A stretch of DNA of 64,000 nucleotides from Leifsonia virtsii (GTDB lineage: Bacteria > Actinomycetota > Actinomycetes > Actinomycetales > Microbacteriaceae): contig NZ_JAROCB010000002.1 of NCBI RefSeq assembly GCF_030433675.1, positions 310,001 through 374,000 of the forward strand, written 5' to 3'. This document shows, in pieces, positions 50,355-58,818 of the stretch; within the stretch, counting starts at the first letter, position 1; every line of letters begins with the position of its first letter. The position numbers and the translations under genes were made by a program. The notes under the pieces are model-generated. The model was given only the letters and a program-made list of their open reading frames with translations, made no database searches and was not told the DNA's origin.

Positions 50355-50823
50355 TCGCGTCGTGCAGCGCCAGCGTGAACCGCCCGTCGTCCGACGGCTC
50401 GACTCCGGCGGCGCGGGCGAACGAGTCGAAGGCGCGGGCGGCGGCGTCGCGATCTTCCGGCGGCATGGCCGCGATGACGGCGGCGATCGCGTCTCGGCGG
50501 TGGCCGATGACGCGCTCGACGAGGCGCTCGCCGTCGGGGGTGAGGGTGAGGCGCACGTAGCGGCGGTCGTCCGGGTTCGCCTGGCGTTCGATCAGACCGG
50601 CCCGCACCAGCTTCTCGGCGGCCCGGGTCGCGTTCGAGGCGTGCACGCCGAGCTCGGTGGCGATGTCGCCCGGGTTCTGCGGGCCGCGGGTCGCGATGCG
50701 CACCAGGATGCGCAGCTGCGGCGAGGTGACGATGTGGTCGACCTCCATGACCGAGCGCGCGGCCACCCGCATCAGCACGTCCGCCGCGCGCAGGGCGGCC
50801 TCCACCGATTCGTCGTCGCTCAC
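50344..50823 (-). CDS. MarR-family transcriptional regulator
   Basis: The 159-residue protein has a MarR winged helix: TSPQLRILVRIATRGPQNPGDIATELGVHASNATRAAEKLVRAGLIERQANPDDRRYVRLTLT is the textbook DNA-binding and wing region (about residues 34-97). Helices at both ends form the dimer. The GTG follows AGAAAGGACCC, a good ribosome binding site. The last residues (AKSS) are encoded by hairpin copy 4. It is 53 bp from poxB's stop on the same strand; the target genes are unknown. Confidence 0.92.
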   Translation of the reverse strand: MSDDESVEAALRAADVLMRVAARSVMEVDHIVTSPQLRILVRIATRGPQNPGDIATELGVHASNATRAAEKLVRAGLIERQANPDDRRYVRLTLTPDGERLVERVIGHRRDAIAAVIAAMPPEDRDAAARAFDSFARAAGVEPSDDGRFTLALHDAKSS

Positions 50824-50876
50824 GGGTCCTTTCTACCGTGAACGACACCCCTTGCGGGTGCGCAACGCTTGCGGGC

Positions 50877-52697
50877 TCAGTCGCGGTCGATGTGCAGTGC
50901 GTCCTTCACCTTCTCGACGCCCTCGGTGATGAGCGACGTGGCGGAGTCCTTGATCGCGCCGATGCCGTCCGGGTCGCCCTTCAGCAGTGCGAGGCCGGTG
51001 TTCTTCGCGAACTCGTAGGTGATGTGCGGGGGCAGCGGCGGGACGTTCTTGCCGGTGTGCGCGTCGATCACGGTGACGCCGCGATGAGCGAACGCGGTGT
51101 CCCACGCGGCCTCGACCTCGTCGTCCGAGGTGACCGTGATTCCCTGGAAGCCGAGCAGCCGCGCCCAGCCGGCGTAGTCCACCGACTCGACCTGCTGCGA
51201 GGTCGGCCAGACCGGGTTGGCGTCCTCGGTGCGCATCTCCCACGACACCTGGCTGAGGTCGTCGTTGTGCAGCACGAGCACGACGAAGGTCGGGTCGTCG
51301 AAGCGCGACAGATACTTCTTCAGCGTGATCAGCTCGTTCATCCCGAGCATCTGGAATGCCCCGTCGCCGATCGTGCAGACGACGGTCCGGTCGGGGTAGG
51401 CGAACTTCGCGGCCTCGGCGTAGGGCATGGCTGCGAGCATGCTGGCGAGGCGACCGGAGAGGTCGCCGCGCATCCCGTCGCGCAGCCGGATGTACTGGCC
51501 GTACCAGTCGGCGGTCGTGCCGGCGTCGCAGGTGACGATGGCCCCGGCCGGGAGGCGCTTGTCGAGCTCTGCGTACACCTTCCGCGGGTTCACTGCGTCG
51601 TCGAAGTGGTTGTCGGCCTGCGCCGCCAGCTCGGCATCCCAGTCCCGCATGTCGCCCGCCACCTTCTCCTGCCACGACAGGTCCGTCTTCTGCGTGAGCA
51701 GGGGGAGCAGGCCCGCGAGCGCCGTCTTCACGTCGGCCCAGATACTCACCTCGGTCGGGTACCGCAGCCCCAGCTGCTCCGGGCGCAGATCGATCTGCAC
51801 GGCCCGCGCCTGGCCGGTCTTGGGCAGGAACTGCCCGTACGGGTAGTTGGTGCCGAGGAGCACCAGGGTGTCGCACCCCTGCATCTGGTCGTAGCTGGCC
51901 CGCGAGCCGAGGAGGCCCACCTGCTGCGTGTGGAACGGGACATCGCCCGGCACGACCTGCTTGCCGCGCAGGGTGGTCACGATGCCGGCCCCGGCCAGCC
52001 GGGCGGCCTGCAGCACCTCCTCCGTTGCGCCGTCCGCGCCGGCTCCGACCAGGAACGTGACGCGCTCGCCGGCGTTGATGACCTCGGCGGCCGCGTGCAG
52101 CTGGGCGGCGGGCGGCGCGATCTCGGTCGACGGAGCGACGGCGCTGGACCGCGACACCCACATCTCGGCGCCCGGCTCGGCCATCTTCAGACCCTGCACG
52201 TCGTGCGGCAGGATGACGACGCAGGGCTGCTTGCGTGTGATCGCCGTGCGGAACGCGGTGTCGACGACCGCCTGCGCCTGCTCGGGCGACACGATCGTCT
52301 GGACGTACTCGGCGACGTCCGAGAACGCCTGCTCGAGGTTGCTCTCCTGCTGGTTGAACGTGCCGAAGGAGTTGAGTCCCTGCTGGCCGACGATGGCGAC
52401 GACCGGCTGGTTGTCCATCTTGGCGTCGTAGAGACCGTTCATCAGGTGGAACCCGCCGGGGCTGGAGGTGGCGATGCAGACACCGACCTCGCCCGTGAAC
52501 TTGGCGTGCGCGGTCGCCATGAACGCGCAGATCTCCTCGTGCGTCGGCCGGATGTACTCCAGGCCCTCGCCCGCGCCTTCCGCCTTGCCGAGCATCCCGT
52601 CGAACTCGCCGATGCCGTCGCCCGGGTAGCCGAACACGCGCCGCACGCCCCACTCGCGGAGCCGCCCGATCACGAACTCGCTGACTGTCTGTGCCAT
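50877..52697 (-). CDS. poxB: Thiamine-diphosphate-dependent pyruvate oxidase/dehydrogenase (PoxB-like)
   Basis: The 606-residue enzyme has the three ThDP-fold domains. The Pyr domain carries the catalytic Glu in IRPTHEEICAFM and SSPGGFHLMNGLYDAK. The central domain, VGAGADGATEEV, binds FAD in the PoxB group. The PP domain has the motif IGDGAFQMLGMNEL and VLHNDDL for Mg-ThDP. The last 30 residues form a charged helix resembling the membrane-binding tail of E. coli PoxB. It likely decarboxylates pyruvate to acetate, passing electrons to quinone. It is divergent from the aldehyde dehydrogenase. Other ThDP enzymes such as acetolactate synthase are less likely. Confidence 0.87.
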   Translation of the reverse strand: MAQTVSEFVIGRLREWGVRRVFGYPGDGIGEFDGMLGKAEGAGEGLEYIRPTHEEICAFMATAHAKFTGEVGVCIATSSPGGFHLMNGLYDAKMDNQPVVAIVGQQGLNSFGTFNQQESNLEQAFSDVAEYVQTIVSPEQAQAVVDTAFRTAITRKQPCVVILPHDVQGLKMAEPGAEMWVSRSSAVAPSTEIAPPAAQLHAAAEVINAGERVTFLVGAGADGATEEVLQAARLAGAGIVTTLRGKQVVPGDVPFHTQQVGLLGSRASYDQMQGCDTLVLLGTNYPYGQFLPKTGQARAVQIDLRPEQLGLRYPTEVSIWADVKTALAGLLPLLTQKTDLSWQEKVAGDMRDWDAELAAQADNHFDDAVNPRKVYAELDKRLPAGAIVTCDAGTTADWYGQYIRLRDGMRGDLSGRLASMLAAMPYAEAAKFAYPDRTVVCTIGDGAFQMLGMNELITLKKYLSRFDDPTFVVLVLHNDDLSQVSWEMRTEDANPVWPTSQQVESVDYAGWARLLGFQGITVTSDDEVEAAWDTAFAHRGVTVIDAHTGKNVPPLPPHITYEFAKNTGLALLKGDPDGIGAIKDSATSLITEGVEKVKDALHIDRD

Positions 52698-52846
52698 TCT
52701 CGAATCTCCCTCGTCCGCCGCCCGGGGCGCGCGGTCAGCGCCCATTGAACGCTGCGCGTGCGTTAAGGCAACCGCTCTGAGGGGAGGCTCAGGATGCGCC
52801 TGACGCCTGTACGCCGTGTCCAGCGCATCCGGAACCCGTAGACGAC

Positions 52847-52887
52847 GTGTCGAGACATGGCAGGGCCGGACCTCGTATTCTCGACAC
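52847..52887. promoter_or_regulatory. Inverted repeat over the aldehyde dehydrogenase promoter
   Basis: GTGTCGAGA (52847-52855) and TCTCGACAC (52879-52887) are perfect 9-bp inverted half-sites, with centres 32 bp apart. A TATTCT -10-like hexamer (52876-52881) overlaps the right half. The spacing suggests a dimer-of-dimers or looping site. The rest of the 225-bp gap between the divergent genes shows nothing else distinctive. Confidence 0.55.
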
Positions 52888-52923
52888 TGGGCCAGACCCG
52901 TTTCAGCGAAGAAGAGGAGCGAC

Positions 52924-54297
52924 ATGAGCTACGCCGTGACCAACCCCGCCACCGGCGAGACGGTCAAGACCTTCGACACCATCAGCGACGACGACCTGCA
53001 GGCCGCGATCGCCGCAGCCGACGATGCGTTCCGCACCTGGTCGCGATCCACGTCGGTGCAGGACCGGGCCGCGCTCGTCCGCCGCGTCGGCGAACTGCAC
53101 GTGGAGCGACGCCAGGAGCTGGCCGACATCATCGTGCTCGAGATGGGCAAGCCGGTCGAGCAGGCGCTCGGCGAGGTCGACTTCGCCGGAGCCATCTACG
53201 AGTACTACGCAGACCACGCGGACGAGTTCCTGAAGGACGAGCCCATCCAACTGCTCGACGGCGAGGGTTCCGCCGTCGTGCGCCGCTCGCCGCTCGGGGT
53301 GCTGCTCGGGATCATGCCGTGGAACTTCCCCTATTACCAGGTGGCCCGCTTCGCAGGCCCGAACCTCATCATCGGCAACACCATCCTGCTCAAGCACGCC
53401 GAGCAGTGCCCGGAGTCGGCCGCCGCGATCCAGCAGATCTTCCTCGACGCCGGCTTCCCGGAGGGCGCCTACGTCAACATCTACGCCAGCCACCCGCAGA
53501 TCGAGACGGTCATCGCCGACCCGCGGGTGCAGGGCGTCTCGCTCACCGGCTCCGAGCGTGCCGGTGCGAAGGTCGCCGAGATCGCCGGCCGCAACCTCAA
53601 GAAGGTCGTGCTCGAGCTGGGCGGCTCCGACCCGTTCATCCTGCTCTCCACCGACGACCTGGATGCGGCGGTGCAGAACGCGGTGGACGCGCGCCTCGAC
53701 AACAGCGGCCAGTCCTGCAACGCCGCCAAGCGGTTCGTGGTGATCGACGGCCTGTACGACTCCTTCCTCTCGAAGTTCACCGAGAAGCTCGCCGAGGTGG
53801 AGGCCTCCGACCCGACCAGCGAGGACTCCGCCCTCGGCCCGCTCTCGTCGCTGAAGGCGGCCGAGAACCTCGACGAGCAGGTCAAGCGCGCGGTCGAGAA
53901 CGGCGCGACGCTCGTCCGCGGCGGCGGCCGCAACGGCGCCTTCTTCGAGACGACCGTGCTCACGGACGTCAGCCCGGAGAACCCCGCGTCGAAGGAGGAG
54001 TTCTTCGGACCCGTAGCGCAGGTGTTCCGCGCGAAGGACGAGGACGACGCGGTGCGCATCGCCAACGACACACCGTTCGGCCTCGGCTCGTACCTCTACA
54101 CGACCGACAAGGAGCAGGCGCAGCGCGTCGCCGACAGGATCGAGGCCGGCATGGTCTTCGTGAACGTCGTGCTCGCCGATGGGGCGGAGCTGCCGTTCGG
54201 CGGCGTTAAGCGCTCCGGCTCGGGCCGTGAGCTCGGCCGCTTCGGCGCGGACGAGTTCGTCAACAAGAAGCTGATCCGCGTGGGGAACGACTGGTAA
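52924..54297 (+). CDS. gabD: NAD(P)-dependent aldehyde dehydrogenase, succinate-semialdehyde dehydrogenase-like
   Basis: The 457-residue enzyme has the ALDH fold with GIMPWNFPYYQVARF, the NAD-loop VSLTGSERAGAKV, the general-base Glu231 in VLELGGSDPF and the catalytic Cys265 in NSGQSCNAAKRFV. The closest pattern is the GabD/SSADH group, which oxidises succinate semialdehyde to succinate, although the short length of about 455 residues is shared with other aldehyde dehydrogenases. The ATG follows AGAAGAGGAGCGAC. A strong terminator ends the gene. The gene symbol is by family likeness. Confidence 0.8.
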   Translation: MSYAVTNPATGETVKTFDTISDDDLQAAIAAADDAFRTWSRSTSVQDRAALVRRVGELHVERRQELADIIVLEMGKPVEQALGEVDFAGAIYEYYADHADEFLKDEPIQLLDGEGSAVVRRSPLGVLLGIMPWNFPYYQVARFAGPNLIIGNTILLKHAEQCPESAAAIQQIFLDAGFPEGAYVNIYASHPQIETVIADPRVQGVSLTGSERAGAKVAEIAGRNLKKVVLELGGSDPFILLSTDDLDAAVQNAVDARLDNSGQSCNAAKRFVVIDGLYDSFLSKFTEKLAEVEASDPTSEDSALGPLSSLKAAENLDEQVKRAVENGATLVRGGGRNGAFFETTVLTDVSPENPASKEEFFGPVAQVFRAKDEDDAVRIANDTPFGLGSYLYTTDKEQAQRVADRIEAGMVFVNVVLADGAELPFGGVKRSGSGRELGRFGADEFVNKKLIRVGNDW

Positions 54298-54306
54298 GTC
54301 GCCCCG

Positions 54307-54350
54307 AACGAGGAAGTCCCCGGCCGATCCGGCCGGGGACTTCTTCGTTT
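54307..54350. terminator. Intrinsic terminator after the aldehyde dehydrogenase gene
   Basis: GAAGTCCCCGGCCG (54313-54326), a 3-nt loop and CGGCCGGGGACTTC (54330-54343) form a perfect 14-bp stem, followed by TTCGTTT. It lies between convergent genes and could act in both directions. Confidence 0.92.
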
Positions 54351-54368
54351 CCGCAGGGCGGGTCCGCC

Positions 54369-55577
54369 TCAGTTGAAGGTGACCACGACCTTGTCGCCGT
54401 CGATCTTGATGTCGGCGCTGATGTAGCCGGCCGCGCCGGTCAGGCTCTCCGTGGCGGGGTTACCGCTGAAGTCCTTGCCGGTGATGACCGCGGAGAACTT
54501 CCCCGGGCCGATCTTGAACTGGTAGTAGGAGTCGGCGTCGTCGATGGCCACCTTCGGCGACTCGTCCACTTTCACGGCGACGGTCGACGAGGACACGGCG
54601 ATGTTGCTCGGGTAGCTCAGCTCGATCCCGCAGTCCTCGACGTCGTAGTACGACGTCTTGGCGGCGCACTCGGCGTAGTGGGCGTCCACCTGCTTCTGCA
54701 CCTCGTCCAGGTACGCCTTCGACGGGGTCAGCTTCAGGTTCTTCAGCTGGTAGGTGTCGGCGGCGACGGTCAGCACGGGCGAGCCGTCGAGCTCGTAGAA
54801 CTTGTTCGGCGCCTCGATGGTGTAGACGCCCGGGTACGCCTGCGTGTCCGAGTCGGCGGACGTGATGGAGTGCTCCGCCCCCGGCACGGAGAAGCCCGGG
54901 ATGGTGGAGGACACGTACGGCAGCTGGTAGGTCAGGCCGCGGCTGACGTACCAGCCCTTGTCGTCCTTGTCGAGCTCGATCGTTCCGCGGTACGACTTGC
55001 CCGCCAGCTTGTAGGTGACGCTCACCTGGGTCAGGTCGGAGTTGCGGCTGCTGAGGGCGCGGGTGGCGGTCGGGGCGGTGATCCGCTTCGCCTGGCCGAG
55101 CACCTTGTCCGTCAGGAGGAAGTCCTCGTCGCCGGCATCGAGCCGCGCCAGCTTGTTCGCGGCGGAGGCGTTGCCCTTGGCGATGTCGTTCAGGTACTCC
55201 TGCGCGACCGACTTGGCGCCGGAACCGCCGAGCAGGTTCACGAGCAGCACGATCGCCACGATGACGACGGCCGCGAAGGCGAGCGCACCGCCGATGACCC
55301 ACCACACCCAGCGCGGGACGACCGGCTTCTTCTTCTCCGCCGCCGGCTGGCCGTACGGGCCGGGCTGCGCCGCAGCGTACGGGTTCGGCTGTTCCGGCGC
55401 GGCCTGAGGCTGAGGCTGAGGCTGGGCGTCCGGCGCGGTAGGAGCGGGCGCCGGCTTAGCGGGCGCAGGCGTCGGCTCAGCCGCCGCGGATGCGGCCTCC
55501 GGCGTCGCCTGCGGCTCTGCGGCGGGCGTCCCGCCCTCCGCCGGTCGCTCGTTCTCGGGCACAGTCGGGTCGCTCAC
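54369..55577 (-). CDS. Hypothetical single-pass membrane protein with Pro-rich N-terminus
   Basis: The 402-residue protein has a cytoplasmic, Pro/Ala/Gln-rich N-terminus (about 1-83, many QPQPQP-type repeats), one transmembrane helix (WVWWVIGGALAFAAVVIVAIVLLVNL, around 88-113) and an extracytoplasmic domain of about 290 residues with beta-rich sequence and a DVEDCGIELSYP pair of Cys residues (with AECAAK). No catalytic motif is visible. The layout resembles many actinobacterial cell-envelope proteins (DUF4878-like). The GTG at 55575-55577 has AGGGGGAATC upstream; a longer reading upstream looks non-coding. Confidence 0.75.
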   Translation of the reverse strand: MSDPTVPENERPAEGGTPAAEPQATPEAASAAAEPTPAPAKPAPAPTAPDAQPQPQPQAAPEQPNPYAAAQPGPYGQPAAEKKKPVVPRWVWWVIGGALAFAAVVIVAIVLLVNLLGGSGAKSVAQEYLNDIAKGNASAANKLARLDAGDEDFLLTDKVLGQAKRITAPTATRALSSRNSDLTQVSVTYKLAGKSYRGTIELDKDDKGWYVSRGLTYQLPYVSSTIPGFSVPGAEHSITSADSDTQAYPGVYTIEAPNKFYELDGSPVLTVAADTYQLKNLKLTPSKAYLDEVQKQVDAHYAECAAKTSYYDVEDCGIELSYPSNIAVSSSTVAVKVDESPKVAIDDADSYYQFKIGPGKFSAVITGKDFSGNPATESLTGAAGYISADIKIDGDKVVVTFN

Positions 55578-55743
55578 GATTCCCCCTCGTCGGTGTGTGC
55601 GGCAGAAGGTGTCCACCAGGAGGACACGCCGCTAAGAAAACTCTCAGAGAATACCAGTAAACCCGTATTCCACCCGCTGGGCCAGCGGCGACATCATCCG
55701 ATCGGCTGATCCGCGTGGCGGTGTTCCGTGCTGGGATCGGAGG

Positions 55744-56103
55744 ATGACGGTTCCCGCGCCCGCATCCGCTCCGATGCTCCCGAGGGCGCTCGCCCTCCTC
55801 GGCGTCGCGCTCGCCGGCGGCCTGCTCGCCGCCCCTCCTCTCCTCATCGCCGGGATGACGGCCGCCTACGTCCGCGCATGGCTCGGCCTCGGCTCCATCG
55901 ACCCGACCTGGAACGACGGGGACGGCGGGCTGGTGCTCGTCGCGGTGATCGTCGTGCTGCTCATCCTCGCGGCGGTCGGGGCGGCCGTCGTCGCCCTTGC
56001 GCGGCGTGCACGCGTGCGCCCTGCCCCCGCCGCGGCCCTTTCGATCGCCCTGTCCGTCGCCGTCGCCGTGCTCGCGGTGCGGGCGATCACGCCGCTCGCC
56101 TGA
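55744..56103 (+). CDS. Small hypothetical membrane protein
   Basis: The 119-residue protein has three hydrophobic segments (about 15-45, 63-87 and 97-115), joined by short loops with GSIDPTWNDGDGG and RRARVRPAP. It resembles short actinobacterial integral membrane proteins of unknown function. The ATG follows GATCGGAGG at ideal spacing. It lies between the Pro-rich membrane protein and cspA. No close homologue is recognised, but codon usage and the ribosome binding site support it as real. Confidence 0.65.
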   Translation: MTVPAPASAPMLPRALALLGVALAGGLLAAPPLLIAGMTAAYVRAWLGLGSIDPTWNDGDGGLVLVAVIVVLLILAAVGAAVVALARRARVRPAPAAALSIALSVAVAVLAVRAITPLA

Positions 56104-56124
56104 GCCGTTCGCAGCGATCTCCTG

Positions 56125-56130
56125 TAGGCT
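56125..56130 (+). promoter_or_regulatory. Possible cspA -10 element with long leader
   Basis: TAGGCT at 56125-56130 is the best -10-like hexamer upstream of cspA. If used, the mRNA would carry a 5' leader of about 150 nt, as is known for cold-shock genes. Confidence 0.4.
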
Positions 56131-56240
56131 GGCCGGAACCTGACCTGCCGTTCTCTCCTGACGAGCATCCGCCGCACCCCAGCGACGCGGACCGCCCATC
56201 CCGATCCGGCTGTACACGTCCGCGTCACGCGCGGTCACCC

Positions 56241-56259
56241 GGGGCCGTCACACGGCCCC
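56241..56259 (+). promoter_or_regulatory. Terminator-like hairpin in the cspA leader
   Basis: GGGGCCGT (56241-56248), a CAC loop and ACGGCCCC (56252-56259) form a perfect 8-bp GC stem, followed by TCTATTT and then the AAGGAAAG ribosome binding site, 30 bp before the ATG. It resembles an attenuator or a temperature-responsive structure. Confidence 0.7.
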
Positions 56260-56289
56260 TCTATTTGGAAACACGAAGGAAAGAAAACG

Positions 56290-56496
56290 ATGGCCACAGG
56301 CACCGTCAAATGGTTCAACACGGAGAAGGGGTACGGCTTCATCGCTCCGGATGACGGCTCGGCCGACGTCTTCGCCCACTACAGCGAGATCCAGTCGAAC
56401 GGCGGATTCCGCAACCTGGAAGAGAACCAGAAGGTCGAGTACGAGACGACCCGTGGGCCGAAGGGCCTGCAGGCGTCCGACATCCGCCCCCTCTGA
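56290..56496 (+). CDS. cspA: Cold-shock protein, CspA family
   Basis: The 68-residue protein is a single cold-shock OB-fold domain, with [34 protein letters not shown] holding the RNP1 (KGYGFI) and RNP2 (VFAHY) RNA-binding motifs. It acts as an RNA chaperone. The start has AAGGAAAG upstream. The long upstream region with a hairpin and a hairpin terminator downstream suggest a single-gene transcript. The closest type is CspA/CspB of actinobacteria. Confidence 0.96.
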   Translation: MATGTVKWFNTEKGYGFIAPDDGSADVFAHYSEIQSNGGFRNLEENQKVEYETTRGPKGLQASDIRPL

Positions 56497-56504
56497 CGCG
56501 TGAC

Positions 56505-56534
56505 GGCGCGGGACCGGCTCTCCGGTCCCGCGCC
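56505..56534 (+). terminator. Hairpin terminator after cspA
   Basis: GGCGCGGGACCGG (56505-56517), a CTCT loop and CCGGTCCCGCGCC (56522-56534) form a perfect 13-bp stem 8 bp after the stop codon. There is no clear T-tract, so it may be a less canonical terminator or an mRNA 3' stabiliser. Confidence 0.78.
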
Positions 56535-56582
56535 GCACCTCTGAAACGGCCGTCAAGGGGTACCGTGTGCGCAGGAGGCGCC

Positions 56583-56915
56583 ATGGGATACCTGGTCTAC
56601 GACAGCAGCACCGTCATCAACTTCGACGACCGGGTGCTGGCGCACCTCGAGGTCGTCATCGTGTCCAAGCTCCGGCGCAAGGAGTCCTTCGCGCTGAGCT
56701 GGCGCGAGTCCGCGGACAACGGCGACGGCCGGACGACCATCTGGGTCGACCCCTCCATCCCGCTCCGCTTCCGCTTCACGGGGTCGCGTCCTCCGACGCT
56801 CGACCGCGAGTGGATCGAGAAGCTGGCCGCCGCGGCCGCGAGCTCCACCGGGCTGATCGCCATCGACGAGGATGGCCAGCAGGTGATCGGCTCGACGCAC
56901 GAGCGCGGCCTGTAG
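56583..56915 (+). CDS. Small conserved protein (DUF7882-like, often mislabelled ATP-dependent DNA ligase)
   Basis: The 110-residue protein starts MGYLVYDSSTVINFDDRVLAHLEVVIVSKLRRKESFALSW and continues GRTTIWVDPSIPLRFRFTG. This pattern is common in Microbacteriaceae and has sometimes been given the name ATP-dependent DNA ligase, for which there is no support in this sequence (no ligase motif). A GCAGGAGGCGCC ribosome binding site precedes the ATG. It may bind nucleic acid or act in stress, given its place after cspA, but the function is unknown. Confidence 0.7.
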   Translation: MGYLVYDSSTVINFDDRVLAHLEVVIVSKLRRKESFALSWRESADNGDGRTTIWVDPSIPLRFRFTGSRPPTLDREWIEKLAAAAASSTGLIAIDEDGQQVIGSTHERGL

Positions 56916-57003
56916 CCTCCGGGACGCTGTCTCTCGGTACCGGCACCCCCTTCGCTACCGTGTGCCTGCGGCGCTCTGCTCCGCCGCGGACGAGGGGGAC
57001 GGC

Positions 57004-57783
57004 ATGCACCCGACCGAGCTCACTCTCGGCACCTGGACGGTGTTCGGCGGAGGCACCTTCGTCGACCTGATCGCGGCGACGACCAACGCGCTCAACGGCG
57101 CGCTGCTGGCCCGGCGCCCCGATCACTTCCGCGACTACACGTTCGTCGGGATCGTGCTGATGGCCGTCATCGGCGGCATCGCGGGCGGGGTCACGCGCGA
57201 CGTGATCCTGGAGCAGCCGCCGTCGGCGTTCACGAACCCCGCCTACATCGCGTTCTGCCTGGTGGCGGGCGTCGTCGGCTACTACGTGGCGTACGCGGGA
57301 GGCCAGCTGTTCCGCGAGGGGCTGTTCCAGTTCATGACGTCGTTCTCGCTGCCGTGGTACGCGATCATCGGGGCGCAGAAGGCGGTGGAGGCCGGCTACC
57401 CGATTCTCGGCGCGCTCGCCATCGCGGTCATCGCGCCGACCGCCGGACGCTTCCTGATCGATGTCACCAGCGGGGTGACGCCGAAGCAGTTCGTCCGCGG
57501 CGAGTGGTTCATCGCGACCGCGGTGGGCACTGGCCTGATCTGGATCGTGCTCGACGCGGTGGGCGTGCCGTACTGGCTGAGCGTGGCGGTCGCGTTCCTG
57601 GCGGGGTTCGTGTTCCGCGTCCTCGCGCTCTACCGCGGGTGGGAGGAGCCGCTCGCGCGGGGCCCCAAGGGGCTCAAGGTGCACCCGGACCGACGGCCGC
57701 TGCTCGGTCGCAAGCTGGCGGGGAGATCGCAGGAGGAGCTGCGGATGCTCGGTCTCACGGTCGACGACGAGAGCGCGGGCTGA
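57004..57783 (+). CDS. TRIC-family cation channel (UPF0126) protein
   Basis: The 259-residue protein has about seven transmembrane helices and the doubled glycine-rich repeat typical of the family: GTFVDLIAATTNALNGALLARR and GIVLMAVIGGIAGGVTRDVILE, then AIIGAQKAVEAGYPILGALAIAVIAPTAGRFLIDV. Prokaryotic TRIC proteins conduct K+ as trimers. The C-terminal 50 residues are a soluble tail with unclear role. The ATG follows GAGGGGGACGGC. It converges with the APH-like gene after 11 bp. Confidence 0.88.
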   Translation: MHPTELTLGTWTVFGGGTFVDLIAATTNALNGALLARRPDHFRDYTFVGIVLMAVIGGIAGGVTRDVILEQPPSAFTNPAYIAFCLVAGVVGYYVAYAGGQLFREGLFQFMTSFSLPWYAIIGAQKAVEAGYPILGALAIAVIAPTAGRFLIDVTSGVTPKQFVRGEWFIATAVGTGLIWIVLDAVGVPYWLSVAVAFLAGFVFRVLALYRGWEEPLARGPKGLKVHPDRRPLLGRKLAGRSQEELRMLGLTVDDESAG

Positions 57784-57794
57784 CGCTCCGGCCG

Positions 57795-58679
57795 TCAGTC
57801 GTCAGTCGTACCGAGCTGGTCCAGCGCGTGGCGGGCGAGGCCGGCCATGCGCGGGTTGTCGTCCGACGCGGTCGCGAGAGCGGAGGCCATCGCGACGGCC
57901 CACCCGCGTGCTCGGAGCCAGGTGGCCGCATCCGGCGGGGTCGGAAGCGCCGTGCGGAACCGCTCCCGTGCATCCCCGTCGAAGGTCAGCCACGCCGTCG
58001 CGAGGTCGGTGGCGGGGTCGCCGGACGTGACGTCGCCGAAGTCGAGCACCGCGCGCAGGCCGCCCTCGGCGTCGAGCAGCAGGTTGCCGGGGTGGAGGTC
58101 GCCGTGCAGGAGCAGCGGAGGGCCCTCCCAGCGCGGCGCGTCGAGCGCCTCGCGCCAGGCCTGCTCGAGGCCGGCGACCTGCAGCCGGCCGGAGAGGGAC
58201 CGCAGCCGCAGACCCACGGCCTCCTGCCTGTCCGCGAGTGGGACGCCGCGCACCGGGTTGCGCGGCGCGTCCGGCGCCGGGACGGCGAGCTCACCGAGGA
58301 AGCGGCCCAGTGGCCCGGCCAGGCCGGAGCGCTCGGCCGCACCGACCGAGGCGCCGTCGATGCCGTCCATCCACTCGACGACGCTCCACGGCCAGGGGAA
58401 GGTCTCCGACGGGACGCCGACGCGCACCGGAGCGGGCACGGGCACGCTCGCACGCGCAGCGATCGCGGGCAGCATCCACTGCTCGTGCTCGATGAGGTGA
58501 GCGGCCACCTCACGGCGCGGGATGCGCACGGCGAGGGCGTCGCCGAGACGGAAGAGACGGTTGTCCCAGCCGTCCGACACCAGCCGCAGCGGCCCCGCGA
58601 GGTCGGGATGCTGCTCGGCGAGCAGGCGCGCGACGAGCGCCTCGTCGACGGGGATGTCGGCTGCGGGGGTGTCGCTCAC
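57795..58679 (-). CDS. Aminoglycoside phosphotransferase (APH)-like kinase
   Basis: The 294-residue protein has the APH/choline-kinase fold: DGWDNRLFRLGDALAVRIPRRE at the N-lobe, the catalytic loop LLLHGDLHPGNLLLD (about 190-203) and the metal motif VLDFGDVTSGDPATDLA (about 211-227). Family members phosphorylate aminoglycosides, macrolides, homoserine or other metabolites; the group with this pattern is usually annotated as aminoglycoside phosphotransferase, but resistance is not implied. The GTG at 58677-58679 is the start that best fits the usual N-terminal length, with no strong ribosome binding site. Confidence 0.85.
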   Translation of the reverse strand: MSDTPAADIPVDEALVARLLAEQHPDLAGPLRLVSDGWDNRLFRLGDALAVRIPRREVAAHLIEHEQWMLPAIAARASVPVPAPVRVGVPSETFPWPWSVVEWMDGIDGASVGAAERSGLAGPLGRFLGELAVPAPDAPRNPVRGVPLADRQEAVGLRLRSLSGRLQVAGLEQAWREALDAPRWEGPPLLLHGDLHPGNLLLDAEGGLRAVLDFGDVTSGDPATDLATAWLTFDGDARERFRTALPTPPDAATWLRARGWAVAMASALATASDDNPRMAGLARHALDQLGTTDD

Positions 58680-58818
58680 CGCTCGACCGTAGCAGGGCGG
58701 CGCGGGAGATACTGCTGCGCGCACGGATCTTGCACCCTGGTCCACAATCCGCTGATTGCGTGCGTTCAGAGGCAAACGGATGCGTACTTCTGTGTGCGAG
58801 CATGGTCGGGGAGGTTCC

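Noticed and set aside
56583-56915. ATP-dependent DNA ligase annotation for the gene after cspA
   Set aside because: At 110 residues it lacks the ligase KxDG motif and nucleotidyltransferase fold; the name is an inherited mislabel.
57795-58679. Antibiotic-resistance gene
   Set aside because: The APH-like fold is shared by many metabolic kinases; nothing indicates transfer or a resistance context.
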